Counted from the first letter of the stretch, positions 17,345 through 26,694 are shown. The stretch is 64,000 nucleotides of DNA from Micromonospora pisi (GCF_003633685.1 NZ_RBKT01000001.1:4650001-4714000), one strand, 5' to 3'. A program made the numbers and translations. Notes: generated by a model from the letters alone, not told the origin.

Positions 17345-18660
17345 TCCGTCTCTCCGGGCGGTTCCGCTCCGCTCTGATCATTGGTGGCCAGGGCATCCGG
17401 GCGCGTAAGACCCGCACGCTGCTGTCGATGGTCAGCCTCTTCCTCGGGGTGCTGGCCGTGGTCGTCGTACAACTCGGCGCCGAACTCGCCGAGCGAGCCC
17501 AACTTGCCAACCTGGAACTGCAGGTGGGTAAGGACGGCACCCGGCAGGGGTTCCTGTCGGGTGACGCCAACAGCGTCCGGATCAGCCAGGAGACGCTGGC
17601 CGGGCGACCGGACGCGACCGCGATCCTCAACCTGCAGGCGATCATCGGGGAGCCGGACGTCACCCCGGTCAACCCCGGTGCGGCCCCGTTCGACCAACCC
17701 GGCATGTTCGGCAACTACCGGACCACCTGCGACATGAGCGGGAACTGCTACTCCGTAGGGCTCGACGCTGCCGGCGTGGAGGCGGCGGTTCCCGGTGCCG
17801 CGATCGAGCTGAGTCTGCTCGCCCTGACCGGTGACGTGCGCCAGTTCAAGCCGTTCCGGTCCGTCGCCGGTGACTGGCTGGACTTCTCGTCGACGCCGTC
17901 GCTCGCTCCCGGACTGGTCATCAACGAGGAGGCGGCGAAGGGTTTCGCGCGCTACCAGGTGCCGGCGGAGATGCGGGTCGTCGGAGCGACAGCCAATCCG
18001 ACCCCACGGATCATCGGGGTGGTGGACGACGGCAACCAGCAGCCGACCGCGTACGCCCGGGCCGACGAGATGGGGAACTGGTTGCCGACGCTGACCGGCG
18101 GCGGCAACTACGGACCCGGCCTCCAGGTCATGTTGGCACCGACCGCGCTCGACGCGGAGCAGTTGCTACGGGTACGGATGGTCGCTGCCGGGGTCCCCGC
18201 CGAGCAGATCCACTTCGAGACGATCAACGCGCGCGAGCGGATCGCCAAGGAACTGGCACTGTTCCGCTGGATCTTTCTCGGCATGGCCGGGCTGGTCCTG
18301 TTGATCGGGGTCGCCGGAATCCTGAACGTCGGACTCGCCACGGTCGGCGAGCGGGTGGAGGAGTTCGCGCTGCGTCGGGCGGTCGGCACCCCACGTTCGC
18401 TGCTGGCCGGAATCGTACTGGCGGAGACACTGCTCACCGGGCTCTTCACCGCCGCCCTCGCGATCGGGCTCTGTGCCGCCGGGGTGAGCGCGGCCAGCGC
18501 GATCTTCGGTGGGCAGCAGCAGTTCCTCCAGGATCTCGTCTTTCCCTGGGAGGCGGGGGTGGCGGGGGTGATCGCCGGTCTGGTCGCCGGTGTGCTCGGC
18601 GGTCTCATCCCGGCGGTACGGGCGGCCCGGATTCCGATCGCCACCGTCATGCGGGCCTGA
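17341..18660 (+). CDS. MacB-type ABC transporter permease (FtsX-like)
   Basis: A 439-residue permease with the MacB plan. An amino-terminal helix (about residues 22-45) follows the ARKTRTLLSMVSLFLGVLAV segment. It is followed by a large extracytoplasmic domain (about 46-305), then three helices beginning LFRWIFLGMAGLVLLIGVAG and including FALRRAVGTPRSLLAGIVLA, the typical FtsX coupling region. A CDMSGNCYSVG stretch in the external domain holds two cysteines that could pair. The GTG start overlaps the ATPase stop. A divergent palindrome pair follows the gene and may terminate the operon. Confidence 0.88.
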   Translation: MIRLSGRFRSALIIGGQGIRARKTRTLLSMVSLFLGVLAVVVVQLGAELAERAQLANLELQVGKDGTRQGFLSGDANSVRISQETLAGRPDATAILNLQAIIGEPDVTPVNPGAAPFDQPGMFGNYRTTCDMSGNCYSVGLDAAGVEAAVPGAAIELSLLALTGDVRQFKPFRSVAGDWLDFSSTPSLAPGLVINEEAAKGFARYQVPAEMRVVGATANPTPRIIGVVDDGNQQPTAYARADEMGNWLPTLTGGGNYGPGLQVMLAPTALDAEQLLRVRMVAAGVPAEQIHFETINARERIAKELALFRWIFLGMAGLVLLIGVAGILNVGLATVGERVEEFALRRAVGTPRSLLAGIVLAETLLTGLFTAALAIGLCAAGVSAASAIFGGQQQFLQDLVFPWEAGVAGVIAGLVAGVLGGLIPAVRAARIPIATVMRA

Positions 18661-18671
18661 GACGGGTCGGA

Positions 18672-18748
18672 CGGAGCAGGGCCGGCGGGTCGCCCCGGGG
18701 GGCGTCTTCGGACGTCATGTCGGTCGGATATCCGTACGCCCTGCTCCG
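18672..18748 (+). terminator. Possible long-loop terminator after the MacAB-like operon
   Basis: Perfect 10-bp arms CGGAGCAGGG (18672-18681) and CCCTGCTCCG (18739-18748) enclose a 57-nt GC-rich loop that can itself fold. It starts 12 bp after the permease stop. The T-run is missing, so terminator function is a guess. Confidence 0.35.
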
Positions 18749-18799
18749 CCGGCCGGCCCGGCGTAATCAGAGGGCTATCCGGTAGTCTTTGCTCCCAGC

Positions 18800-18872
18800 G
18801 GGCTGTTAGCTCAATAGGCAGAGCAGCTGACTTTTAATCAGCGGGTTCTGGGTTCGAGTCCCAGGCGGCCCA
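18800..18872 (+). tRNA. tRNA-Lys (anticodon TTT)
   Basis: A 73-nt cloverleaf. The acceptor arms GGGCTGT and GCGGCCC pair over 7 bp with two G-U pairs. The D arm contains TAGCTCAATAGGCAGAGC, the anticodon stem is GCTGA and TCAGC around a CTTTTAA loop (anticodon TTT), and the T arm is CTGGGTTCGAGTCCCAG. The CCA end is not encoded. A TAGTCT -10-like box lies at 18783-18788. Confidence 0.95.
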
Positions 18873-18884
18873 CGTTGATCATGG

Positions 18885-18920
18885 CTCTGACCTGGCGTTT
18901 CTGTCAGGTCAGAGTTTTTT
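18885..18920 (+). terminator. Rho-independent terminator of tRNA-Lys
   Basis: A perfect 10-bp stem CTCTGACCTG and CAGGTCAGAG, a 10-nt loop and six consecutive T residues. It starts 13 nt after the tRNA. It is the clearest intrinsic terminator in the window. Confidence 0.9.
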
Positions 18921-19096
18921 CATGTCTGGTATGGACGGCTGTGTGACCGACGTGTGATCTACGGTTCGGCGGGGTCCGGGATGACCCGCGTTGGTGGGTC
19001 GGGTGCTGTTGCTGCTACCGGCTGCGTCGGCGCTGGTCCAGCGTCGGCCGGTTACCGATCGATTCGCGTTCGTTGAGGCCCCCAGGAGCGGCGATA

Positions 19097-19111
19097 CCAC
19101 TACCATAGTGG
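19097..19111. promoter_or_regulatory. Short palindrome and possible -10 box upstream of ltrA-like gene
   Basis: An inverted repeat CCACTA-CCA-TAGTGG contains TACCAT (19101-19106), which could serve as a -10 box about 30 bp before the start at 19138. An operator overlapping the promoter is plausible. The region 18921-19096 otherwise shows nothing I can name. Confidence 0.35.
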
Positions 19112-19137
19112 GATGATTCCGGCAGAATGAGTCTCCG

Positions 19138-20319
19138 ATGGCTGATGACGTCGGCGTGGTTCGGGAAGCGACGGGAGAACATCGCCCGGCGTTTCTCGAA
19201 CTCTTCTTCGACCTGGTGTTCGTCCTCGCGTTGATCGTGCTCGCGGCGGATCTGTCCGCGACACTGTCCTGGTTAGCCGTCGCGCGAACGCTGATCCTGT
19301 TCCTGGCGTTCTCACTGGTGTGGGCGCTGACCTCATGGGCAGCGGACACCTTCGATCTGAGTCGCCCGCGTGGTCAGGTGCAGGTCTTCTGGGTGATGAC
19401 GGGCAGCCTGGTGATGTCGGTCGCGGTCCCGGAGGCGTTCGACGGACGAGGGCTGCTCTTCGCGATCGCGTATCTCGCGATCCAGCTCGGGTCAGCCACG
19501 TATCTCGTGATCACCGGTCGCCAACAGGTACTACGGATCCGTAACCGTCGGATCCTCTTCTGGGTCGGCATCTCCGGGGTGGCCTGGCTCGCCGGCGCGT
19601 TCGTTCCCGGCACCCCGCGCACGGCGCTGTGGGGACTGGCGATATTGATCGAGTACACGGCGGCCGTGCTCGGCTGGCCCACGCCGAAACTCGGCCACTC
19701 CGTAGGGTGGGAGTGGAAACTCGTCGGTGAGCGCGTCGCCGAACGCTACCGCCAGCTTCTGATCATCGCGCTCGGGGTGTCGATTTTCACAGCCGGGCTG
19801 ACGCTCAGCCCCGACAACTACACGTCCCATCGGATCGCCGCCTTCGGGGTGGCGTTCGCCACAGTGGTGCTGATGTGGCGGATCTACATCTACCGTGCCG
19901 GTGAAATCCTGCCCGATGCCATCGTCGCTTCCACCAATCCATCCAGGTTCTGCCAGTTCGCGGCGGTGGGCCATCTCGTCATGGTCGCTGGCCTCATCCT
20001 CACCGCGGCCGGCACCGCACTCGTGATCGACCACCCGTTGCGCCCGGCCGACCCGAGCTGGGGCGCGATCATGCTCAGCGGCCCGGCACTGTTCCTGGTC
20101 GGCCGCAGTGTGCTCGCCTACACCGTGTTCGGCAGAGTGTCGTGGAACCGTCCCATCGGGATCATCCTGATCGGCCTGCTCGTGCCCACCTTCCCCGTCC
20201 TCCCGCAACTCACGATCATGGCGCTCATCCCGCTCATCCTGCTCGGCATCGCGGTGGCGAACATGATCACTTACGGAAGACGACCGAGACCGCCCGCGCC
20301 CCCACAGCTACGTCTCTGA
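19138..20319 (+). CDS. Low-temperature-requirement A (LtrA) family membrane protein
   Basis: A 393-residue integral membrane protein with about ten to eleven helices. The family signature FLELFFDLVFVLALIVLA lies at residues 19-36, and TWW-like and GWPTPKLGHS motifs follow. LtrA was named from cold growth in Listeria; biochemical function is unknown. The call is secure at family level only. It converges with a second LtrA-family gene 71 bp away. Confidence 0.85.
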   Translation: MADDVGVVREATGEHRPAFLELFFDLVFVLALIVLAADLSATLSWLAVARTLILFLAFSLVWALTSWAADTFDLSRPRGQVQVFWVMTGSLVMSVAVPEAFDGRGLLFAIAYLAIQLGSATYLVITGRQQVLRIRNRRILFWVGISGVAWLAGAFVPGTPRTALWGLAILIEYTAAVLGWPTPKLGHSVGWEWKLVGERVAERYRQLLIIALGVSIFTAGLTLSPDNYTSHRIAAFGVAFATVVLMWRIYIYRAGEILPDAIVASTNPSRFCQFAAVGHLVMVAGLILTAAGTALVIDHPLRPADPSWGAIMLSGPALFLVGRSVLAYTVFGRVSWNRPIGIILIGLLVPTFPVLPQLTIMALIPLILLGIAVANMITYGRRPRPPAPPQLRL

Positions 20320-20390
20320 ATCCTCGTCGTCGACCGATTCCTGACCTGACACGGGCGCTCAGTGACGACGAGCGGACGCCGGCGGCGTCT

Positions 20391-21599
20391 CTACGAACCC
20401 CGTCCGCCAGCGACTTGGGCACCTGGAGAGAGCGACCGGGGGTGCGCAACCGCCAGCTCGACGACCAGCGTCGCGGCGAGCACCACGTCGATCAGGATCA
20501 GCACGGCGAACATCGGAAGCAGATGCAGCGCCGGCGTCATGGCGAGCAGCACAAGCATCCCGATGAGGCGCGGGCGGAACGACCGGTGGACCAACAGATC
20601 GAACAGTGAACTGCCGAACAGGAAGAGTGCGGGTCCGGCAGCGATGCAGACCGTCCACGCCACGTTCTCCTTCTGCAGCGGGTCACGCGCGGCCAGGTCG
20701 GCGGCGACCGCCATCACCACGACACCGGCAACCATCACCAGATGGCTGTGCGACATGAGGATTCCTCGACGTATTTGTTCCAGGAGCACGATGGACGGCC
20801 CGGCGATCAGTTCCCTTACCCTGTTGATGTAAATCTGGAATACCAGGAGTGCTCCGACGAACGCGGCCCCCGCCGCGGCGACACTTTCGGTCGGGAGTGG
20901 GCCCCCGACGACACGCAGGCCGACGCTGAGGATCATCTCTCCGAGCGCGACGACGAAGATCTGCCGGTGCCGCTCGTAGAGATGGGGACCAGTGAAGATC
21001 CGGGAGGCCAGTTCGGTGCGGCCGAGGCCCGGTGTCGGCCATCCATAGGTTGCCGAGACATATTCGATGACGAGCGCGGCGGCCCACAGCACCAACTGGA
21101 TGTCGCCGTGCGCGATCGCCCCGCCGATCCAGAGCGGGCTGGTGAGACCGTGCCAGAAGATGACCCGGATGCTCCTGGCCTGCACGGTTCGGTTGACCCT
21201 GGTAGCGGGGATAAGGAATCCATCGCGGGCAACATGGATGGCGAGGTACGCGCCGGCGAAGAACAGGGCGCGCGCCTCGAACGCGGTCGGCATCACGAGC
21301 GCCATCGCCATGACGCCGAGCATGATCAGGATTACGAGTAGCTGGATCTTCGGCAGGCGCGGATTGAACAGGTCGGTCAGCCAGACAGTCAGTACCCAGA
21401 CCCACCACGCGGCGAGAAGCAGCAGGACCATCTCGAACGCGCCGTGCCAGGTCAGGTTCTGGACCAGTTCGTGCGCCAACTGGGCGAAAACCAATATGAA
21501 GGCGAGATCGAAGAAGAGTTCGAGGAACGACGGAGGTGCGGTCTCACCTGGGGGACGGCGGATCGCCGGTATCAGATGTCCGTCCCGTGGCCACTTCAT
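20391..21599 (-). CDS. Second LtrA family membrane protein
   Basis: A 402-residue paralogue of the gene it converges with. It carries FLELFFDLAFILVFAQLAHE near residues 24-43, TYGWPTPGLGRTELA in the middle and about eleven helices. The two proteins are clearly homologous but diverged, so this is not a recent tandem copy. The start is the ATG at 21599 (MKWPRDGH), with AAAAGGG just upstream. The frame stays open far upstream on this strand, but that part is antisense to the regulator gene. GC content here is a little below the surroundings. Confidence 0.85.
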   Translation of the reverse strand: MKWPRDGHLIPAIRRPPGETAPPSFLELFFDLAFILVFAQLAHELVQNLTWHGAFEMVLLLLAAWWVWVLTVWLTDLFNPRLPKIQLLVILIMLGVMAMALVMPTAFEARALFFAGAYLAIHVARDGFLIPATRVNRTVQARSIRVIFWHGLTSPLWIGGAIAHGDIQLVLWAAALVIEYVSATYGWPTPGLGRTELASRIFTGPHLYERHRQIFVVALGEMILSVGLRVVGGPLPTESVAAAGAAFVGALLVFQIYINRVRELIAGPSIVLLEQIRRGILMSHSHLVMVAGVVVMAVAADLAARDPLQKENVAWTVCIAAGPALFLFGSSLFDLLVHRSFRPRLIGMLVLLAMTPALHLLPMFAVLILIDVVLAATLVVELAVAHPRSLSPGAQVAGGRGS

Positions 21600-21623
21600 G
21601 GCCCTTTTGTACCATCTTTCGGA

Positions 21624-21658
21624 ATTGTACCCCCGACCTTCGCTGGTGACGCCACCAG
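21624..21658 (-). promoter_or_regulatory. Promoter with overlapping palindrome for the second ltrA-like gene
   Basis: On the minus strand a TACAAT -10 box (21624-21629) lies 24 nt before the ATG at 21599. A perfect inverted repeat CTGGTG-ACGC-CACCAG (21643-21658) covers the -35 position, so it may be a repressor or activator site. Both are read by eye. Confidence 0.45.
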
Positions 21659-21827
21659 CCCGCGGCCCATCGTTGTCGCAAGCTGCAGCTTTGCCGCAAC
21701 GAATCAAATGTCCGCGCGAACCGGGCGTGAGATCGTGGGCGCGGGACGAAGCGCGGGTGATGAGGCCGTCTCCTGATCGCCGTAACCGGTCCTGGAATCG
21801 GCCGGCAGGGCTACCATTGCCCGCGTC

Positions 21828-24800
21828 ATGCTGCTTCGGGTGCTTGGACCGTTCGAGGTCGAGGTCGACGGGGGCGATGCGGTCGATCTCGGGGGACCCC
21901 GCCAGCGTGCCGTACTCGCCCTGCTGCTGTCTGCTCGTGGTGAGGTCGTTTCCGTCGATCGGATGATCGACGATCTGTGGCGGGGTGAGGCGCCTCCCCG
22001 GGCGATCGCCTCCCTCCAGGCGTACGTCTCGAATCTGCGGCGGCTGTTGGAGCCGTCCCGTGAACGCGGGACGCCCGGCCGGCTGCTGGTGACCGCACCG
22101 CCCGGGTACGCGATCCGGGTGCCCCCGGACGCCGTTGACGCCTGGCGGTTCGAGGGGCTGCTGGCTGAGGCGCGTTCGGTCAGTGTCACCGACCCGGTCC
22201 ACGCCCGCCGGCTGCTGGAGGCCGGGCTCGGATTGTGGCGTGGGGACGCGTACGCCGAGTTCGTTGGGGAGCCGTGGGCGCAGTCGGAGGTGCTGCGGCT
22301 GGGGGAGTTGCGCCTGGTGGCTCGGGAGTTGCTTCTTGATGTGCGGTTGCGTACGGGGAGTGCGGCGGAGGCGGTGCCGGAGGCGGAGGTGTTGACGCGG
22401 CAGGCGCCGTTGCGGGAGGAGAGTTGGCGGCTGTTGGCGTTGGCGTTGTGGCGTACTGGTCGGCAGGGGGACGCGCTCGCGGCGCTGCGTCGGGCGCGCG
22501 TCACCCTGGTGGAGGAACTCGGCCTGGATCCGGGACCGGCGCTGGTCGAGCTGGAGAACGCCATCCTTGGGCAGCGCCTTCACCTGCTTCCGCCGCCGGC
22601 CACGGCCGGGGCTCTCGTACCGCATGCCGGCACCGAGCCGCCGAGCCTGGTCCCGCCCGTGGACCCGCTGCCGGAGGTTTCGCCGGAGGAGTTGTTCGTC
22701 GGGCGGGAGGCGGAGCTGGCGGTTCTCGGGGAGGCGGCGGCCGAGGCGGTCAGCGGGGGGCCGCGGATTGTGTTGCTGACCGGGGAGGCGGGTGCTGGTA
22801 AGACGAGTGTGCTTTCCCGTTTTCGGCGGGAGCTCGCCGGCCAGGGTTGGTTGGTCACGGTTGGGCGGTGTCCGGAGGTTGAGGGTGCTCCGCCGGCGTG
22901 GGCGTGGGTCGAGGTGCTTCGGCAGCTGGCTGAGGAGGTGCCGCCGGGGGATCTCGCGTCTGCGCTCGCGCCGCTGCTCGACGACACCGATCCTGGAAGC
23001 GGTGGTGATGTCGCCGCCGGGCGGTTTCGGTTGCATCGCGCGGTCGTGATGTGGTTGCGTGCCGCGGCGGCCCGCAGGCCGGTCGCGATCCTTCTCGATG
23101 ATTTGCACGCCGCTGACGCGGAGACGTTGTTGTTGTTGACCAGTGCCGCTGAGTTGACCGACGTGGCGATCCTGTTCGTCGCGGCGTTCCGGCCCGCCGA
23201 CAACCGTGACCGGCTCGCCGAGAGCATGGCCCTGCTTGCCCGCCGGTCACCCCGGCGGGTGCACCTGGATGGGCTCGCGGCGGTTGACGTCGAACAACTG
23301 ATCCGCACCTTCACCGGTACGGCTGTCGACCCGGACACGGTTGCGGCGTTGGCCGAGCGGACCGGTGGGAATCCGTTCTATGTGCGGGAGTCGGCCCGGT
23401 TGCTTGCTTCCGAGGGTGCGTTGGTGGCGACGTCGGAGGTGCCGGAGGGGGTTCGGGACGTGTTGCGTCGGCGTCTTTCCCGGTTGCCGGAGTCGGCGGT
23501 GGCGGTGTTGCGTCTGGCCGCTGTCGCGGGTCGGGAGGCGGATGTGGAGACGCTTGTCGAGGCCGCCGACGCCGACGAGGGCACTGTTCTGGACGGGTTG
23601 GAGGCGGGGTTGGTCGCGGGGTTGCTCGTCGAACCGGCGCCGGGGCGGGTGCGGTTCGTGCATGGTCTGGTCCGCGACACCATCTACACCGACCTGTCGC
23701 ACCTGCGCCGGTCCCGGATGCATGCCCGGGTCGCGGCCTGTATCCGCCGGTTGCGTCCTGATGACTATCCGGCGTTGGCTCACCACTATGCCCGGGCGGC
23801 GTCGTCTGACACCGCCGGGCTCGCTGTCGACTACGCGGTCCGTGCGGCTGAGTTGGCGCAGCGGCGGTACGCGTACGACGCGGCGATCGAGACGCTGGGC
23901 AACGCGGTTGACGCCGTCGATGGCGTGGTCAGGGATCGTGACGCGTTGCGGGTGGATCTGCTGGGCCGTCTGTTGCGTGCCCAGGCGCGTGCCGGGGCGG
24001 TGGCCGCGGCCCGGGATTCTCGTGCCCGGGCGGTCGAGATCGCCGCCGACTCGGGTCGGGACGAGTTGCTCGTGGCTGCGTTCACCGCGTGGAAGGTCGC
24101 GACACCGTGGCTGATTCGCGCGTACGGGGTGGTGGACCACCGGATTGTCGAGTTGCTCACCAGGTTGTTGGGCAGGGACGACCTGGATCCGGTGGACCGT
24201 TGTCGGCTGCTGGAGGCGTTGACCAACGAGCTCGACGGCGAGGACGACCCCCGTGGCCCGGCGGCGGGGCTGGAGGCGCTGGGCATCTCGCGTGGGTTCG
24301 ACGACCCCGAACTGCGTGCTCTCGGGCTCGCTGCCCGGCTCCGTACGATGCGGTTCGACCTGGAGGCGCCGCAGCGGCGGGACCTGGCGTGGGAACTTCG
24401 CGATCTCGCCACCGAGCATGGCCTGGTGACCTACCACTGGCTGGCCGAGCAGACGCTGAGCCAGAGCGCCACCGCGCTCAACCAACCAGAGGAACTACGC
24501 GCCAGCATCGCCCGGCAGGAAGCGATGGTCAGCACCTACCGGCTCCACGAGGCGATCGGGATCGGCCTCGCCACCCAGGCCGCACTCGCACACATCGCCG
24601 GCGACTTCACCACCGCGCAGCGCCGCTACGACGAGGCCGCCGAACAAATGCAACAACAGGGCTCACTACACGCCGACAGCCTCCGCTTCTTCTCCACCGC
24701 GATCCTGCTGACCACGCAGCGGCGCCTCGGTGAATACCTGGAGCCGATCCGAGCCGCGCGCGGGATATTCGGTCCGATCGTCGACGACCTGCTGGCGCTG

Positions 24801-25163
24801 GCGCTCATCGAGAGCGGCCGGGTCGAGGAGGCCAGGGTCACGCCGTTCGGTGTTCACTCCTATCGTCCCGATTACTTTCAGTCGGCACTTTTCACGGTGC
24901 GGGCGATGGTTGTCGTGGCGCTGGGCCGCACGGACCTGGCGCAGCCCGTCATCGACGAGCTGCTTCCGGTCCGGGAACAGTTGGCCGGTTTCTCCAGCAC
25001 CGCGTTCACGTTGCGCCCGGTGGCGTTGACGCTCGGCGAGCTGTTCCGCCTGCAGGGCCGTACCGAGGAGGCGGCGCGGCACTTCGCGCTGGCGGCGGAG
25101 GTGGCCCGCCGGTGGGACGCGCCGTACTGGCTGGCGGAGGCGGAGTCCGCGCTCGCCGCCTGA
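21828..25163 (+). CDS. AfsR/SARP-type transcriptional regulator (BTAD, ATPase, TPR)
   Basis: A 1111-residue regulator of the AfsR/DnrI class. Residues 1-90 form an OmpR-type winged helix (LGGPRQRAVLALLLSARGE, DRMIDDLWRGEAPP). The bacterial transcriptional activation domain covers about 95-245 (DAWRFEGLLAEAR, LARELL-type helices, LVELENAIL). A STAND-like ATPase follows with Walker A GEAGAGKTS near residue 318 and Walker B AILLDDLHAADAETL near 420. The second half is helical repeats of TPR type (AAELAQRRYAYDAAIE). Such proteins activate secondary-metabolite or stress genes by binding direct repeats. The middle uses TTG Leu and G-ending codons more than its neighbours. Its target is unknown. Confidence 0.88.
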   Translation: MLLRVLGPFEVEVDGGDAVDLGGPRQRAVLALLLSARGEVVSVDRMIDDLWRGEAPPRAIASLQAYVSNLRRLLEPSRERGTPGRLLVTAPPGYAIRVPPDAVDAWRFEGLLAEARSVSVTDPVHARRLLEAGLGLWRGDAYAEFVGEPWAQSEVLRLGELRLVARELLLDVRLRTGSAAEAVPEAEVLTRQAPLREESWRLLALALWRTGRQGDALAALRRARVTLVEELGLDPGPALVELENAILGQRLHLLPPPATAGALVPHAGTEPPSLVPPVDPLPEVSPEELFVGREAELAVLGEAAAEAVSGGPRIVLLTGEAGAGKTSVLSRFRRELAGQGWLVTVGRCPEVEGAPPAWAWVEVLRQLAEEVPPGDLASALAPLLDDTDPGSGGDVAAGRFRLHRAVVMWLRAAAARRPVAILLDDLHAADAETLLLLTSAAELTDVAILFVAAFRPADNRDRLAESMALLARRSPRRVHLDGLAAVDVEQLIRTFTGTAVDPDTVAALAERTGGNPFYVRESARLLASEGALVATSEVPEGVRDVLRRRLSRLPESAVAVLRLAAVAGREADVETLVEAADADEGTVLDGLEAGLVAGLLVEPAPGRVRFVHGLVRDTIYTDLSHLRRSRMHARVAACIRRLRPDDYPALAHHYARAASSDTAGLAVDYAVRAAELAQRRYAYDAAIETLGNAVDAVDGVVRDRDALRVDLLGRLLRAQARAGAVAAARDSRARAVEIAADSGRDELLVAAFTAWKVATPWLIRAYGVVDHRIVELLTRLLGRDDLDPVDRCRLLEALTNELDGEDDPRGPAAGLEALGISRGFDDPELRALGLAARLRTMRFDLEAPQRRDLAWELRDLATEHGLVTYHWLAEQTLSQSATALNQPEELRASIARQEAMVSTYRLHEAIGIGLATQAALAHIAGDFTTAQRRYDEAAEQMQQQGSLHADSLRFFSTAILLTTQRRLGEYLEPIRAARGIFGPIVDDLLALALIESGRVEEARVTPFGVHSYRPDYFQSALFTVRAMVVVALGRTDLAQPVIDELLPVREQLAGFSSTAFTLRPVALTLGELFRLQGRTEEAARHFALAAEVARRWDAPYWLAEAESALAA

Positions 25164-25522
25164 CCCCGGCAGGCCGATTAGCAGATTCCAAGCTGGCTGC
25201 AAGTGGTACGGATCAGGCTTGGTTGAACAGTACGATGCCACACCCGTGTCCCGGAGGGCGTTATGTCCCGCGCGTGCCCTTCCTGGGTGCTTCCTGCGCC
25301 GAAGCCAACGTCGTCGTGCACTGTCCGCGAGTGCTCGGCCCGGTGGTGCCGGGGGGCACCGCACGGCAGGCTCCCCGCGTCGCGCGACACCGGGTGTTCT
25401 CAGCGCCGGCACACGTTACCGGTGACACGGCATTCGTCACGTCCGAATCGTGCCCACCGCCGCCGGTTTCGTTTCCGGTCGGGCGGTGCCGAGTCAACCA
25501 ACGAACACTGGAGTGAAGAGAC
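25164..25522. other. 359-bp intergenic region with no convincing gene
   Basis: Between the AfsR-like gene and the hemerythrin-like gene. A pair of CAAG repeats (CCAAGCTGGCTGCAAG, near 25187-25202) is spaced 11 bp apart, as in SARP binding sites, but with only two copies this is weak. An ATG at 25263 after GGAGGGCGTT opens a 117-codon frame, but its composition looks non-coding and it overlaps the next gene. I see no RNA element. Confidence 0.4.
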
Positions 25523-26209
25523 ATGCCCAGCGCTGCCACACCGATGGCCGACAGCCGTGACATGTATATGGTGCACACCGTCTTCCGGCGTGAGTTCGGA
25601 GCGGCCCCACAGGTGATCCGGAACGTGGCGGACGGGGACGTCAAGCGCGCACGGTTGGTCGCCGACCATGTGGAGCTGCTTACCTTTTTGCTGAACACGC
25701 ACCACAAGGGTGAGGACGATCTGGTCTGGCCGAAGCTGCTTGAGCGCGGCGCAACCGAGATCGCTCCGATGGTCGAGACGATGGAGCGTCAGCACGAAGC
25801 GATCCACGGCCCGCTGGATGAGGTGGACGCGAAGCTCGGCCAGTGGCGCCGGACGGCGGATGCCATCGAGCGCGACGCGCTCGCGGCGGCCGTCGAGCGG
25901 CTCATCCCGCCGCTGTTGGAGCACCTGGCCACGGAGGAAGCCAACCTCCTGTCACTGATCGACAAGCACCTGACGGCTGCCGAATGGGCCGAGGTCGCTG
26001 CCGCCAGCATGGGCAAGCTCCCGAAGGGCAAGCTGCCGCTCTCCTTCGGCATGGCACTCTACGAGGCGGAGCCCGAGCATGTGCAGGTGTTGAAGGAGGC
26101 TGTTCCGACGCCGGTCTGGTTCGTCTTCTCCCGCCTCGGTCCGCGTGCGTACGCCAACCACTCCCGGCGTATCCACGGCACGGCCACGCCCGCCCGCTTC
26201 GCGGGCTGA
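25523..26209 (+). CDS. Hemerythrin-like (HHE) domain protein
   Basis: A 228-residue soluble protein with a four-helix HHE cation-binding domain in residues 15-150. The iron-ligand pattern is complete by eye: ADHVELLTFLLNTHHKGEDD, then ERQHEAIHGPLDE and LEHLATEEANLLSLI. Such proteins bind O2 or NO, or act in di-iron redox chemistry and stress response. The last 75 residues (LPLSFGMALYEAEPEHV onward) form a conserved actinobacterial extension of unknown role. The ATG at 25523 follows GGAGTGAAGAG, a good ribosome-binding site. Confidence 0.85.
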   Translation: MPSAATPMADSRDMYMVHTVFRREFGAAPQVIRNVADGDVKRARLVADHVELLTFLLNTHHKGEDDLVWPKLLERGATEIAPMVETMERQHEAIHGPLDEVDAKLGQWRRTADAIERDALAAAVERLIPPLLEHLATEEANLLSLIDKHLTAAEWAEVAAASMGKLPKGKLPLSFGMALYEAEPEHVQVLKEAVPTPVWFVFSRLGPRAYANHSRRIHGTATPARFAG

Positions 26210-26304
26210 GCTGGCCCGGTCAGCTTCGGCGCGGCCTGAGGCGGGGGTTCGTGCTGCTCCCAGCGGCATTGTGGTGACCGGGTGCGGGGGAGGGGGGTGC
26301 CCGG

Positions 26305-26694
26305 TCACCCCTTGCGGGGTACGGGCTGGATGAGCGTACGGAACTCCGCCGGCAGTTGAGCGATCGTGTCCTCGAACTCCTTGGGTCCGACGACCCGGTG
26401 CATGGTCTGCAGGACGGCTCGTACGCCCCGCTCGGCGGCACTGGGGTCGACCGAGGCGCGGTCGGCTACCCGGCGGAGGAATTCGTCGTACCCGAACGCC
26501 TCCGGGTCGGCCTGCCGTTCCTTGCTGAGGAACGGGCGTAGCTCGTGCGCCACTCGGTTGGTCAGGTCGTCGATCTCCCCGCCGCTGATCCGCTCGGTGA
26601 GCGTACGCAGGGTCGCCTCGGTCAGGGACTGGGCCGTTTCCGCTGGTACGTCGGCTCGCGCGGCGACCTTCTCGAAGAACGACAGTTCGGCCAT
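26305..26694 (-). CDS. DUF2267 family protein
   Basis: A 129-residue acidic soluble protein that matches DUF2267 by pattern: FFEKVAARADVPAETAQSL, then TLRTLTERISGGEIDDL and EFLRRVADRASVDPSAAE, ending with FRTLIQPV. Family members are small helical proteins of unknown function, sometimes linked to stress. It converges with the hemerythrin gene and diverges from the YbaB-like gene. Confidence 0.82.
   Translation of the reverse strand: MAELSFFEKVAARADVPAETAQSLTEATLRTLTERISGGEIDDLTNRVAHELRPFLSKERQADPEAFGYDEFLRRVADRASVDPSAAERGVRAVLQTMHRVVGPKEFEDTIAQLPAEFRTLIQPVPRKG

Noticed and set aside
20391-23108. A 905-codon extension of the second LtrA-like frame
   Set aside because: The part upstream of 21599 is antisense to the AfsR-like gene. 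The LtrA signature begins just after the ATG at 21599, which has a promoter and a ribosome-binding site.
18800-25163. Possible genomic island integrated at tRNA-Lys
   Set aside because: A tRNA end followed by regulator and LtrA genes suggested it, but I found no integrase and no direct repeat of the tRNA 3' end downstream by eye.
25263-25616. A 117-codon frame with a good ribosome-binding site before the hemerythrin-like gene
   Set aside because: It overlaps the hemerythrin gene by 94 bp, is Arg/Ser/Pro/Cys-rich with mixed codon bias and has no recognisable fold.
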